Positions 23,967-32,181 of a DNA stretch of 32,358 nucleotides are shown piece after piece. This DNA comes from an uncultured Bacilli bacterium (lineage in GTDB: Bacteria; Bacillota_I; Bacilli_A; RF39; UBA660). Position 1 is the stretch's first letter; each line of letters opens with the position of its first letter. Where the stretch lies: the NCBI GenBank assembly GCA_910589335.1, contig CAJUTW010000014.1, positions 1 to 32,358 on the forward strand, given 5' to 3'. The notes beneath the pieces were generated by a model, which saw only the letters and a list, made by a program, of their open reading frames with translations, did no database searches and had not been told where the DNA came from. Position numbers and translations under genes: made by a program.

Positions 23967-25195
23967 CAAATTGGGAAGAATTAAATCAAAGAGGTTTAAT
24001 TAAAGATGTTGCAGGAGAAGGGATAGAAGAACTTATTAATAAGGGAGGAATTACTTTCTATTGGGGAACTGATCCTACTGCTGATAGTCTGCATTTAGGA
24101 CATTATAGTTCTTTAGTTACGGCTAAAAGATTAATGCTAATGGGACATAATCCAATTCTTTTATGTGGAGGTGCAACAGGAAGAATTGGAGATCCTCGTC
24201 CTACTAGTGAGAGAGAAATTATTAGTATCGATGTTCTTAATAAAAATATTGAGGCAATTAGAGTACAAATAGATAAGATATTTGGTGGTAAGGCTAAACT
24301 TGTTAATAATTATGATTGGTTTAAGGATTATAATTATTTAGACTTTTTAAGAGATGTTGGAAAATATATTAATGTAAATTATATGCTTTCAAAAGATATT
24401 ATTGATAGACGACTTGAAACTGGTATTACTTATGCTGAATTTAGTTATATGCTTATTCAAGGATTTGACTTTTTACATATGTATGAAAATATGGGTTGTA
24501 CTATGCAAGTTGAGGGATCTGATCAATGGGGAAATATTACTACAGGAATAGATTTGATTAGAAAAATTAAAGGAAGTGAAGCTTATGCTTTTACAATGCC
24601 ACTTATTTTAGATTCAACTGGTAAGAAATTTGGTAAGAGTGAGGGGAATGCTTTATGGTTAGATGAAGAAAAAACTTCTAGTTATGAATTATATCAATAC
24701 TTATTAAATACAGATGATTCTAAGGTAGAAGAGTATTTGAAAGTCTTTACATTTATAAGTTTAGAAGAAATTGCAGAAATTATGAAAAAGCATAATAGAG
24801 AGCCACATTTAAGACTAGCACAAAAAGAACTTGCAAGATGTATAATTACTGATTTACATGGAGAAGAGTCATATAATAATGCAATTAAAATAAGTGAGAA
24901 TTTGTTTAGTGGAGATATTAAATCTTTTACAAGTAGAGATATTGAAGTAGCTTTTAGGGGATTAACACCATTTATAATAAATAAAGATTTAGATATAGTT
25001 ACTTTATTAGTAGAAGCTAAAATCTGTTCAAGTAAAAGAGAGGCACGTGAATTTTTAAGTAATGGTTCAATTATTTTAAATGGAGAGAAACTAACTAATT
25101 TAGAGCTAATAGTAACTAAAGATTTATGTATAGATTCTAAATACTTAATTGTTAGACGTGGAAAGAAAAAGTATCATATTGGTATTTATGAATAA
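23963..25195 (+). CDS. tyrS: Tyrosyl-tRNA synthetase
   Basis: This class I synthetase charges tRNA-Tyr. Its 410 residues are normal for the TyrS type. The HIGH motif is HLGH (44-47) within GTDPTADSLHLGHY, the tyrosine/ATP pocket contains YAEFSYMLIQGFDF and EGSDQWGNI, and the KMSKS equivalent is KFGKS (222-226). The C-terminal S4-type RNA-binding domain (AKICSSKREAREFLSNGSI) contacts the tRNA long arm. GGAGG precedes the ATG. Second gene of the tyrosine T-box transcript, followed by a terminator. Confidence 0.97.
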   Translation: MTNWEELNQRGLIKDVAGEGIEELINKGGITFYWGTDPTADSLHLGHYSSLVTAKRLMLMGHNPILLCGGATGRIGDPRPTSEREIISIDVLNKNIEAIRVQIDKIFGGKAKLVNNYDWFKDYNYLDFLRDVGKYINVNYMLSKDIIDRRLETGITYAEFSYMLIQGFDFLHMYENMGCTMQVEGSDQWGNITTGIDLIRKIKGSEAYAFTMPLILDSTGKKFGKSEGNALWLDEEKTSSYELYQYLLNTDDSKVEEYLKVFTFISLEEIAEIMKKHNREPHLRLAQKELARCIITDLHGEESYNNAIKISENLFSGDIKSFTSRDIEVAFRGLTPFIINKDLDIVTLLVEAKICSSKREAREFLSNGSIILNGEKLTNLELIVTKDLCIDSKYLIVRRGKKKYHIGIYE

Positions 25196-25210
25196 AATAT
25201 ATTGTAAATA

Positions 25211-25240
25211 AGAAATACAAATTTTAAGTATTTCTTTTTC
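25211..25240 (+). terminator. Terminator after tyrS
   Basis: AGAAATAC (25211-25218) pairs with GTATTTCT (25228-25235), followed by T's. Confidence 0.75.
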
Positions 25241-25295
25241 TTTATAGAAAAAAATAAATTTTTTTGTTATTATGAAGATAATACAGGAGGTTATT

Positions 25296-26504
25296 ATGAA
25301 CATAAAAAAAAGAAGAAAAAGTATTAAAAAAAGAAATAATCATTTAGTTATATTTTTTTGTGTAATTTTAATTACTATTTTTGTCTCTATTAATGTGTTT
25401 TTTGAAAATAAAAAAGATAATTATTTTGATATAGTATATTCTTTAGTAAGTTATAATGAAGAGTATGTTACTGTTGGTAGTAATAATGATAATAAGAAGA
25501 AACTTGAGAAGGCTAAAGTTTCTAAATATAATAAAAATAAAGAAAAAGTTTTTGATAAATTATATAATGTTGGTTTTAATAGTAAATTTTATGGAGTAAT
25601 TAATGATGGTAGTGATATAGTTGCTGTTGGGAGTTATGAAAAAGATGAGTATGAGAGTGAATTATCTCATACTAAAGCTTTAATTGTTAAATATGATGAA
25701 AATGGGGATATTATTTTTGAAAATGATTTTAAAATTTTAGATGTTTCTAAATTTACTAATATAAAAAAAGTAGATGATGGATATATTGTTACTGGACAAA
25801 GTATAAGTAATGAAAAAAATAAAAGTAATAATGATGGTGGAGCTATACTTGTTAAGTATGATTTAGATGGTAATTTATTATGGAGTAAAACTTATGGTGA
25901 TAGAAAAAGTGCAATATTTAATGATTTGTTAATTAAAGATAGTTATATTTATACTGTAGGGTTATTAAAAAATAATATTGGTGTAATATGTAAATTTGAT
26001 TTAGATGGAAATTTTATTAGTTATAATGATTATAAATATACTGATGTAAGTGGTTTTAATAGTCTTACTTTAATAAATAATAAATTATATGTTTGTGGAA
26101 CTAATAAAGTATCAGAAAATGATTTTAATGCTATGATTGTTGAATATGATTTAGATTGTAATTATATTAGACAGGCTATATATGATTATAATAATAGTTC
26201 TTTTAGTAAAATAATTAGTGATAATCATAATAATTTAATTGTTATTGGGACAAAATATATTAAGAATAAAGCTAATTATAGAAAGAGGCAAAAAAATACT
26301 GATGGTATTATTGGAAAATATAATTCTAATTTGGATGAGGTTTCAATAGTTACTTATGGAGATTTAGGAGAAGATTATTTTACTGATGTGAAACTTGTTG
26401 ATGATGATTATTTAACGATAGGTTATTCATCATATGATGATGGGAGCTATTTAAGTAAATTTATAAGATTTAGTGATGCTCTTAAAGTTTTGGAGGTAGA
26501 ATAA
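25296..26504 (+). CDS. Membrane-anchored beta-propeller-like protein
   Basis: A 402-residue protein. A very basic N-terminus (KKRRKSIKKRN) precedes one membrane segment (about 17-36), so the rest is outside the cell. The exterior part has repeats of about 50 residues with patterns such as DDGYIVTGQS, AILVKYDLDGNLLWSKTYG, SYIYTVGLL and DDYLTIGYSSYDDGSYL. These are typical of beta-propeller or delta-60/PQQ-like repeat proteins found on Firmicutes surfaces. The ligand is unknown. CAGGAGG lies five bases before the ATG at 25296; the upstream in-frame ATG at 25272 lacks such a site. It is single, with a terminator behind it. Confidence 0.78.
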   Translation: MNIKKRRKSIKKRNNHLVIFFCVILITIFVSINVFFENKKDNYFDIVYSLVSYNEEYVTVGSNNDNKKKLEKAKVSKYNKNKEKVFDKLYNVGFNSKFYGVINDGSDIVAVGSYEKDEYESELSHTKALIVKYDENGDIIFENDFKILDVSKFTNIKKVDDGYIVTGQSISNEKNKSNNDGGAILVKYDLDGNLLWSKTYGDRKSAIFNDLLIKDSYIYTVGLLKNNIGVICKFDLDGNFISYNDYKYTDVSGFNSLTLINNKLYVCGTNKVSENDFNAMIVEYDLDCNYIRQAIYDYNNSSFSKIISDNHNNLIVIGTKYIKNKANYRKRQKNTDGIIGKYNSNLDEVSIVTYGDLGEDYFTDVKLVDDDYLTIGYSSYDDGSYLSKFIRFSDALKVLEVE

Positions 26505-26534
26505 TAACTGAAGAAAATCAGTATATTATTTTTT
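26500..26534 (+). terminator. Terminator after the propeller-like gene
   Basis: ACTGA (26507-26511) pairs with TCAGT (26518-26522) and the stem extends through AATAATA/TATTATT to a T run. It overlaps the stop codon. Confidence 0.65.
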
Positions 26535-26665
26535 GCATATAATAAATAGTGAAGATAATAGTTTATTAATTCTTAAAATGATTGTAAATTAGATGTGTTT
26601 AAGTAGTTGGAAGTAGTTTTAATGAAAGTATTTGATGTATAAATTATTGTTAAGGAGGCTTTTTT

Positions 26666-27886
26666 TTGGAAAATAAAGTAAAGTTAGCAAATAAAATATA
26701 TCCTTGGTTTGCAGGTTTATCATCAGATTTAATATTTTTTATTGCTATTAATTCAATTTGGCTTACAACAGTGAAAGGTTTTAGTTTTGCAGAAATAACA
26801 TTTTTTACTACAGTTTCTAGTCTTTTTGGAATTGTTTTTCAATTTCCTTCTTTAATTATTATTAAAAAAATGGGAAATACTAATTCCATTAGATTTGGGT
26901 CGTTTTTATTGTTAGTTGCTAGTATTATGCTTACTTTTTGTACAAAGTATATTTCTTTTATTATGGCTAATATATTTTATGAAATGGCATTTGTTTTTAC
27001 TTTAATGAGTTCTGTTTTAATAAAAAATAACTTAAACTATTTTAGTAAAAATAAAGAATATGTAAAAATAAGAAGTAAAGCAAGTTTGATATATGCAGTT
27101 GCAACTGCTTTTATCACATTACTTTCTGGTATTTTATTTAATTTATATAATTATCTACCAATGATTTTGGGAATTATTAATAGTTTAGCTTGTTTAGTTA
27201 TGTCTTTTTTAATATTTGATGTTGATGAAAAAATTAGTTTTACAAAAGAGATGATTAAAGAAGAGAGAAAATTATTAATTCCTCGGCCTTTTAAATTGTT
27301 TTTATTAATATTATTTTTTTATGCTATGATGTTTGGAATTATAGTAATTGGGCAACAAGATTCTAAATTATTAATTCAATCAGAGTTATTAAATATTTTA
27401 TCAGTTTCTAAAACAGCTACTTATATAGGAATTATAATGTTTATATCAAGACTTTTAAGAATAGTTGTTAATTATTTTTATCCAAAACTTTATAATGTTA
27501 TGAAAGATAAAATGATTATTCTTCTTGGTTGTAGCTTATTATGTGGATTAATAATTTTATTAATTGGATATTATCTTAATGTAAATATTTATATAAAAAT
27601 ATTTATAATGGTAGGAGCGTTTTCTTGTTTTCCTTCTTTAAGAGATCCAGTCAATATTTATATTCAAAATTTATTATTAGAAAAGTTTTCAAAAGAGTAT
27701 CAAAAAGATACAATGATTTATTTATCTTTGTCTAAACATATAGGACAATTCATCATTAGTTCAGTCGCAACAATTATTTTATTAAAATTTCCTTTACAAT
27801 ATTTATTTTTTGTATTTAGTATTATATTAGTGTTTTTAATATTACTTACTTTTAAAATAAAAAAAATATTAGAAAATAATATTTAA
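26666..27886 (+). CDS. Major facilitator superfamily transporter
   Basis: A 406-residue integral membrane protein with about 12 hydrophobic segments in two halves of six, separated by a charged cytoplasmic loop near KEMIKEERKLLIPRPFK. Length and topology are those of an MFS secondary transporter; the IIIKKMGNTNSIRFGS segment sits where the loop 2-3 motif is expected but is degenerate. The substrate cannot be inferred. The start is a TTG with AAGGAGG seven bases before it, and no ATG fits better. It is single, converging on rpsD with a shared terminator. Confidence 0.85.
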   Translation: MENKVKLANKIYPWFAGLSSDLIFFIAINSIWLTTVKGFSFAEITFFTTVSSLFGIVFQFPSLIIIKKMGNTNSIRFGSFLLLVASIMLTFCTKYISFIMANIFYEMAFVFTLMSSVLIKNNLNYFSKNKEYVKIRSKASLIYAVATAFITLLSGILFNLYNYLPMILGIINSLACLVMSFLIFDVDEKISFTKEMIKEERKLLIPRPFKLFLLILFFYAMMFGIIVIGQQDSKLLIQSELLNILSVSKTATYIGIIMFISRLLRIVVNYFYPKLYNVMKDKMIILLGCSLLCGLIILLIGYYLNVNIYIKIFIMVGAFSCFPSLRDPVNIYIQNLLLEKFSKEYQKDTMIYLSLSKHIGQFIISSVATIILLKFPLQYLFFVFSIILVFLILLTFKIKKILENNI

Positions 27887-27896
27887 TATAATAAAA

Positions 27897-27925
27897 AAAT
27901 ACTAGTTTTGGCTAGTATTTTTATG
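27897..27925. terminator. Bidirectional terminator between MFS gene and rpsD
   Basis: AAATACTAG (27897-27905) pairs with CTAGTATTT (27912-27920), with A's before and T's after, so both convergent transcripts can end here. Confidence 0.8.
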
Positions 27926-27934
27926 AGTATTTTT

Positions 27935-28537
27935 TTACTTATTATAGAATTCAACGATTAATGCTTCATTAATGTCTGCATTTAATTCATTTCTTTCTGG
28001 TAATCTTACATAAGTACCTTCCATTTTTCCTTCATCATAACTAACAAATTCAACTCTTTTAGATACTTTTGCTAAAGATTCAGCTACTACTTTTAAGTTT
28101 TTATCATCTTCTTTAATTGAGATAATATCTCCAGGTTTAACTCTGTATGATGGAATATCAACTTTTTTACCATTTACAGTTACATGACCATGGTTAACTA
28201 ATTGTCTAGCTCCACGACGAGTAGAAGCAAAACCAATTCTATATACTAGATTATCAAGTCTTGATTCTAGTAATCTTAAGAAATTTGTACCATGAATACC
28301 TTGCATTTTAGCAGCTTCATTGAAAGTTTTCTTAAATTGTCTTTCGTTCATTCCATACATAAAACGAACTTTTTGTTTTTCTTTTAATTGTGTTCCATAG
28401 TCTGATAATTTACCTTTACGAGCATTACCATGTTGACCTGGACCATAAGGACGACGAGCTAATTCTTTACCAGTTTCACTAATAGAGAATCCAACACGAC
28501 GAGCTTGTTTGTAGCTTGGACCTGTATATCTTGCCAT
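27935..28537 (-). CDS. rpsD: 30S ribosomal protein S4
   Basis: S4 nucleates assembly of the 5' domain of 16S rRNA. The product has 200 residues, normal for Firmicutes, starting ARYTGPSYKQARRVGFS. The RRPYGPGQHG motif and the S4 RNA-binding domain (LESRLDNLVYRIGFASTRRGARQLVNHGHVTVNG, about residues 90-125) are clear. There are no zinc-binding cysteines, so it is the C-minus form. AAGGAGA precedes the ATG at 28537. It stands alone with a consensus promoter and a leader of about 160 nt, as in Bacillus, where S4 represses its own mRNA. Confidence 0.98.
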   Translation of the reverse strand: MARYTGPSYKQARRVGFSISETGKELARRPYGPGQHGNARKGKLSDYGTQLKEKQKVRFMYGMNERQFKKTFNEAAKMQGIHGTNFLRLLESRLDNLVYRIGFASTRRGARQLVNHGHVTVNGKKVDIPSYRVKPGDIISIKEDDKNLKVVAESLAKVSKRVEFVSYDEGKMEGTYVRLPERNELNADINEALIVEFYNK

Positions 28538-28700
28538 AACTAATCTCCTTTTTTATTTTAATTTTTTACAAACCGATGAAATTAATTTAGTCATATTTTA
28601 GGGAGTTTTTCTTATTTTTCGCGTAAACAGCAATAGTTACTCAATACTTATGAAAAACACTTTAAAATATTCTAAATTTGCTGTTTCATTTAAATTTGCA
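28538..28700 (-). promoter_or_regulatory. Structured rpsD leader, probable S4 autoregulatory element
   Basis: Between the promoter and the start codon lies a leader of about 160 nt. A perfect 9-bp inverted repeat (AAACAGCAA at 28625-28633 and TTGCTGTTT at 28678-28686) closes a 44-nt loop, and further short helices are possible. Firmicutes rpsD mRNAs are known to carry a leader bound by S4. Whether this sequence folds into that structure was not computed. The rest of the 28538-28911 gap holds the rpsD promoter and, on the plus strand, the upstream region of ezrA, where I see no clear promoter. Confidence 0.55.
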
Positions 28701-28706
28701 GTTTTA

Positions 28707-28735
28707 ATTATATGATAGAACTGTTGATATGTCAA
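28707..28735 (-). promoter_or_regulatory. Consensus sigma-A promoter of rpsD
   Basis: On the minus strand TTGACA (28735-28730), exactly 17 bp and TATAAT (28712-28707): a perfect match to the sigma-A consensus, and the best promoter in the window. Confidence 0.92.
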
Positions 28736-28911
28736 GAATTTTGTAGCTTTTTCATAGGTTTAATATAAAAATTATTGGTTAAAACTTTGTTTTTGTATTT
28801 AAGCTATTTTAACAATTTTATAAGATTTTAAAATTTTGTCGAATATTGTAGAAAAAAATTTAAAATTTGTGGTAAAATAATATATAGACTAGGATGAAAT
28901 GAGGTGAAGTT

Positions 28912-30624
28912 ATGCAAGGACAATTTCTTATAATTGGTTCGGGTGTTGTTATTGCACTAATAATTGTTATTGTTGTACTTCATTTTGTTAGAAAATTAGA
29001 AATAAAATATTATCGTAATAAAGTTAAAAGTTTGGAAGTACAAAGAAATATGGTAGCTTCAACTCCTGTTTTATTAGAATTATCTAAAGTAGAGCCAATT
29101 ATAAAAAATGATATGATGGAAGAAAAATATAATCGTTGGCAAGATAAATTTGTTGATATTAAGGAGAAAAGACTTACTTTAATTGATGATTTATTAATTG
29201 ATTTAGATGTTTATATTGAAAAAAGAGATTATAAATCATGTGGATATAGAATTGCTACTGCAGAAATAGAAATTTATAAAGTAAGAGAAGCTGCTGAACA
29301 TTTACTTGAAGAAATTAAAGATATTACTTTAAGTGAAGAAAAGTATCGAGCAATAGTAACTAAACTAAAAACGAAATATAGAAGTTTAAATAAAGAATTT
29401 CAAGATCATAGACAATTATATGATTCAATGCAAGAGGCAGTTGAGATGCAACTTGAAAATATTGAAAAAAGATTTTTAGATTTTGAAAAAGTTATGGAAT
29501 CTAATCAATATAATGAAGTAGTTCATATTTGTAAAGCAATAGATACAATGATTGATCATATGGAAATTGTTATAAAAGAGTTACCTGATGTTTTATTAAT
29601 GGCTAATCAAGTTATTCCAAATAGAATGAGAGAAATTGAAAATATTAATAAAGAAATGATTAATAAAGGATATAACTTAGATTATTTAAATGTTGATTAT
29701 AATATTACAGAATCACGTAAAAATATTAGTAAAATTTTAGATAAGGTTAAGGTTTTAAATTTAGAAGGAAGTATGTTTGATTTAAAAACAATGCTTGAGT
29801 ATTATGATTCTTTATTTGTAGATTTTGAAAAAGAACGTTTATCTAGAAAAGTATATGAAGAAGAAATTGTAGATTTTTCTAAACGCTTAGATAAGACAAA
29901 TAACTTAGTTAAAGATGTTTATGAACAATTAGATGATATTAAGACTATGTATGATTTAAATGATGAAGATATTGAGATTATACATGAAGTTAATAAAACA
30001 TTGGTTGTTATAAATGATGATTATAAAAAATTAGTATCTAAATGTGAATCTAAATCTTGTCCTTATTCAAAACTTAATGAAGAATCTGAAGATCTTACTA
30101 ATAGACTTACTGTTATGGAAGATGAGTTTGATGTAGCTTTAAAATCACTTGGAAATATGTATGATGATGAAATAAGAGCTAGAGAACAGTTAGAAGAAAT
30201 TCAAGAATTTTTAAAAACTTGTAAAAATAAAATGAGAAGTTATAAATTGCCTGTTATTACTGATAATTATTTTGTTCAATTAGATGAAGCAAATGAAGCA
30301 ATTTTTGAAGTTATTAATGAACTTTCTAAAAAACCTATAGTTATAAAGACATTAAATACAAGAGTTGATACTGCAAGAGATTTGGTTTTAAAACTTTATA
30401 ATACTACTAATGAAATGATAAAAACTGCTCAAATGGCTGAGATGGCAATAGTTTATGGAAATAGATATAGAAGTCAATATGAAGAAGTTCATCAAGGATT
30501 AATTGATGCTGAGGCTAGTTTTTATAAAGGAAATTATAAAGAAAGTTTAGATATTTCTATTAAAGTAACATCAATAGTTGATGAAAATATTTATAGAAAA
30601 TTGTTGAGTATTTATGATAAATAA
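28912..30624 (+). CDS. ezrA: Septation ring formation regulator EzrA
   Basis: EzrA is a membrane-anchored spectrin-like protein that controls FtsZ ring assembly and couples it to wall synthesis. The 570-residue product has an N-terminal membrane segment (about 6-26) and then almost continuous coiled coil in the cytoplasm, the family's topology. Recognisable parts are NRWQDKFVDI, PDVLLMANQVIPNRMREIE, and the C-terminal GNRYRSQYEEVHQGLIDAEASFYKGNYKESLDIS split over residues 520-560. GAGGTGAAG precedes the ATG. The stop overlaps the next gene by 11 nt, so at least two genes are co-transcribed. Confidence 0.92.
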   Translation: MQGQFLIIGSGVVIALIIVIVVLHFVRKLEIKYYRNKVKSLEVQRNMVASTPVLLELSKVEPIIKNDMMEEKYNRWQDKFVDIKEKRLTLIDDLLIDLDVYIEKRDYKSCGYRIATAEIEIYKVREAAEHLLEEIKDITLSEEKYRAIVTKLKTKYRSLNKEFQDHRQLYDSMQEAVEMQLENIEKRFLDFEKVMESNQYNEVVHICKAIDTMIDHMEIVIKELPDVLLMANQVIPNRMREIENINKEMINKGYNLDYLNVDYNITESRKNISKILDKVKVLNLEGSMFDLKTMLEYYDSLFVDFEKERLSRKVYEEEIVDFSKRLDKTNNLVKDVYEQLDDIKTMYDLNDEDIEIIHEVNKTLVVINDDYKKLVSKCESKSCPYSKLNEESEDLTNRLTVMEDEFDVALKSLGNMYDDEIRAREQLEEIQEFLKTCKNKMRSYKLPVITDNYFVQLDEANEAIFEVINELSKKPIVIKTLNTRVDTARDLVLKLYNTTNEMIKTAQMAEMAIVYGNRYRSQYEEVHQGLIDAEASFYKGNYKESLDISIKVTSIVDENIYRKLLSIYDK

Positions 30625-31237
30625 AAATAGAAGAGGTTTTGGAAGATTTGAAGTATTAACAATAATGGTTATAATTTTAATTATAATGTGTTTTTTGATG
30701 TATGTAATTTTAAAGGGTTTAGAAAAACAGAAGTTTATTACTATGAAAGATAGTGCTTTAGAATTTTCTAATATTGTTATAGCTAATAGATTTTCATTTC
30801 ATAATGATAATATAGTTTATTTAGAAGAAGTTATTGATGAAGATTTAATAAAAAAAATTAAAAGTCCTTTTAGTAAAAAAAATTGTGATAGTATAGAGTC
30901 AAAAATTGAGATAATAAATGGAAAAACTTTAGTTACTTTAAAGTGTGATAATTATTTGATTGATAAAGCTATGGTAGATTCTTTAGATAAAATGGAAATA
31001 TTCAAAGTAAGTGAGTGGAGTTTAAAAAAACAAAAAGAGATTAACGAAGAACGTCAGATGTTTAATTGTATAAAAAATAGTAAAGATGTTTATCCTATTT
31101 ATAAAGAAGAGTTTAATTTGATTTATAATATTAATAAAGAATTTGGTACTAATTATTATTTTTTAGATGAAATAGGAGAAGAGTGTGAAGTTATAAAGAA
31201 AAATTTTTATAGATCTAGAGAAGTAGTTAATTATTAG
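30614..31237 (+). CDS. Prepilin-like single-span protein co-transcribed with ezrA
   Basis: This 207-residue protein begins MINKNRRGFGRFEVLTIMVI: basic residues, then G-F and a Glu five positions after the Gly, then a hydrophobic helix. That is the pattern of a type IV prepilin/pseudopilin N-terminus, where a prepilin peptidase cuts after Gly and Glu+5 directs assembly. The rest is Lys/Asp/Glu-rich with a few cysteines (NC, KC, NC, EC) and no family I recognise. The start ATG overlaps the end of ezrA. No pilus assembly ATPase or prepilin peptidase is in the window, so a pilin role is a hypothesis; it could be just a membrane-anchored envelope protein. Confidence 0.7.
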   Translation: MINKNRRGFGRFEVLTIMVIILIIMCFLMYVILKGLEKQKFITMKDSALEFSNIVIANRFSFHNDNIVYLEEVIDEDLIKKIKSPFSKKNCDSIESKIEIINGKTLVTLKCDNYLIDKAMVDSLDKMEIFKVSEWSLKKQKEINEERQMFNCIKNSKDVYPIYKEEFNLIYNINKEFGTNYYFLDEIGEECEVIKKNFYRSREVVNY

Positions 31238-31248
31238 TAATAATTGGG

Positions 31249-31824
31249 GTGATAGTTATTAATACAAAAAAGAAAATTAGTAAAAGAAAAAAGACTATGA
31301 TTTGGATTAGTTTAATTTTAGTCGTTGTTATTGTTTTTTTAGTAGTTTTATATTTTAAGATTAAAGATAATAAATTAAATAGTCCAGCTGAGGTTACAAA
31401 GAACTATTTAGAAAAATATATTAAGTTAGATAAAGAAATTATTTCAAATATAAAATTTGAATATAAAGATAATTTGAATGATGATCAAAAAAATATATTT
31501 GCTAAAGCTATTAGAAGACAGTATGAGAAGATGGGATATTCTATTCTTAATGAAGAAATTAATAATGATAAGGCTATTATTAAAACTGAAGTAACTGTTT
31601 TTGATTATAATAATTGTTGGAATAATGCAGAAGATTATGTAAATATATATGCTTATAGGTTTAGTGATGAAGTAAAAAAAGTAGATTATAAATTAAGTCA
31701 AATGACTAAGTGTAAAGAAAAAGTTACATATAATATAAAATTTAACTTTATTAAGAAAAATAATAAATGGGAAATGAGTAAACTTAGTAATGATGATATT
31801 AGAAAAATAAATGGTACTTATTAA
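31249..31824 (+). CDS. Membrane-anchored protein of unknown function
   Basis: About 190 residues: a lysine-rich N-terminus (NTKKKISKRKK), one membrane segment (about 18-37), then an extracellular part that looks like a compact alpha+beta fold with VTKNYLEKYIKLDKEI near the start and NIKFNFIKKNNKWEMSKLS at the end. This is reminiscent of NTF2-like/DUF4878-type lipoprotein domains, where a final strand with 'G/KWKI' is usual. The start is uncertain: the frame is open to a GTG at 31249, which is itself part of the ribosome-site-like GGGGTGAT; an ATT at 31258 has better spacing. It follows the prepilin-like gene by 11 nt and ends at a strong terminator. Confidence 0.72.
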   Translation: MIVINTKKKISKRKKTMIWISLILVVVIVFLVVLYFKIKDNKLNSPAEVTKNYLEKYIKLDKEIISNIKFEYKDNLNDDQKNIFAKAIRRQYEKMGYSILNEEINNDKAIIKTEVTVFDYNNCWNNAEDYVNIYAYRFSDEVKKVDYKLSQMTKCKEKVTYNIKFNFIKKNNKWEMSKLSNDDIRKINGTY

Positions 31825-31825
31825 A

Positions 31826-31878
31826 AAAATATGTAGAAATTTGAGATGTTTTCCTCAGATAATTCTACATATTTTTAT
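31826..31878. terminator. Long bidirectional terminator
   Basis: A stem of about 13 bp pairs 31826-31838 with 31863-31875, with a second inner helix (ATTTGAG/CTCAGAT). A's precede and T's follow it. It ends the ezrA operon and also shields that operon from anything transcribed leftward out of the next region. Confidence 0.85.
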
Positions 31879-31902
31879 TATATTTATGAAAGAAAATGGT
31901 AT

Positions 31903-31926
31903 TCATAAAGGTAGATACTTTATGAT
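31903..31926 (+). repeat. Left inverted repeat of putative invertible element
   Basis: 24 bp, an exact reverse complement of 32182-32205. Internally it has two 8-bp arms, TCATAAAG (31903-31910) and CTTTATGA (31918-31925), around an asymmetric 7-bp core GTAGATA. Confidence 0.95.
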
Positions 31927-32040
31927 TGATATTTTCTATTATTTTCTACTATTTACTACATTAAATATACAATAAATTTAGTATTTAAGCAATTAAATAG
32001 AGTTGTTTTTATAGTAAATTAAAAATTTTTTCAATAATCT

Positions 32041-32070
32041 CTTATAAATAAGTAGTCAATAAATAGTCAG
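32041..32070 (-). promoter_or_regulatory. Promoter-like sequence inside the element, pointing left
   Basis: On the minus strand CTGACT (32070-32065), 18 bp, TATAAG (32046-32041). In the present orientation it reads away from the secreted-protein gene; after inversion it would read into it. Confidence 0.45.
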
Positions 32071-32110
32071 ATATATAAGAAAATAAATAAAGTAACAAAT
32101 AATTACATTT

Positions 32111-32138
32111 ATTTAATAGTAGTCATTATTTTAGTCAA
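32111..32138 (-). promoter_or_regulatory. Second left-pointing promoter-like sequence
   Basis: On the minus strand TTGACT (32138-32133), 16 bp, TTAAAT (32116-32111). The -35 is good, the -10 weaker. Confidence 0.4.
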
Positions 32139-32160
32139 AGATTTTAAAAATCATTATTAT
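32132..32160 (+). promoter_or_regulatory. Right-pointing promoter-like sequence inside the element
   Basis: TAGTCA (32132-32137), 17 bp, TATTAT (32155-32160). It would read into the gene at 32223 in the present orientation. The -35 matches four of six consensus bases, so it is a weaker candidate than the best left-pointing one. Confidence 0.3.
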
Positions 32161-32181
32161 TCAATATGAATTAACCGTTTC

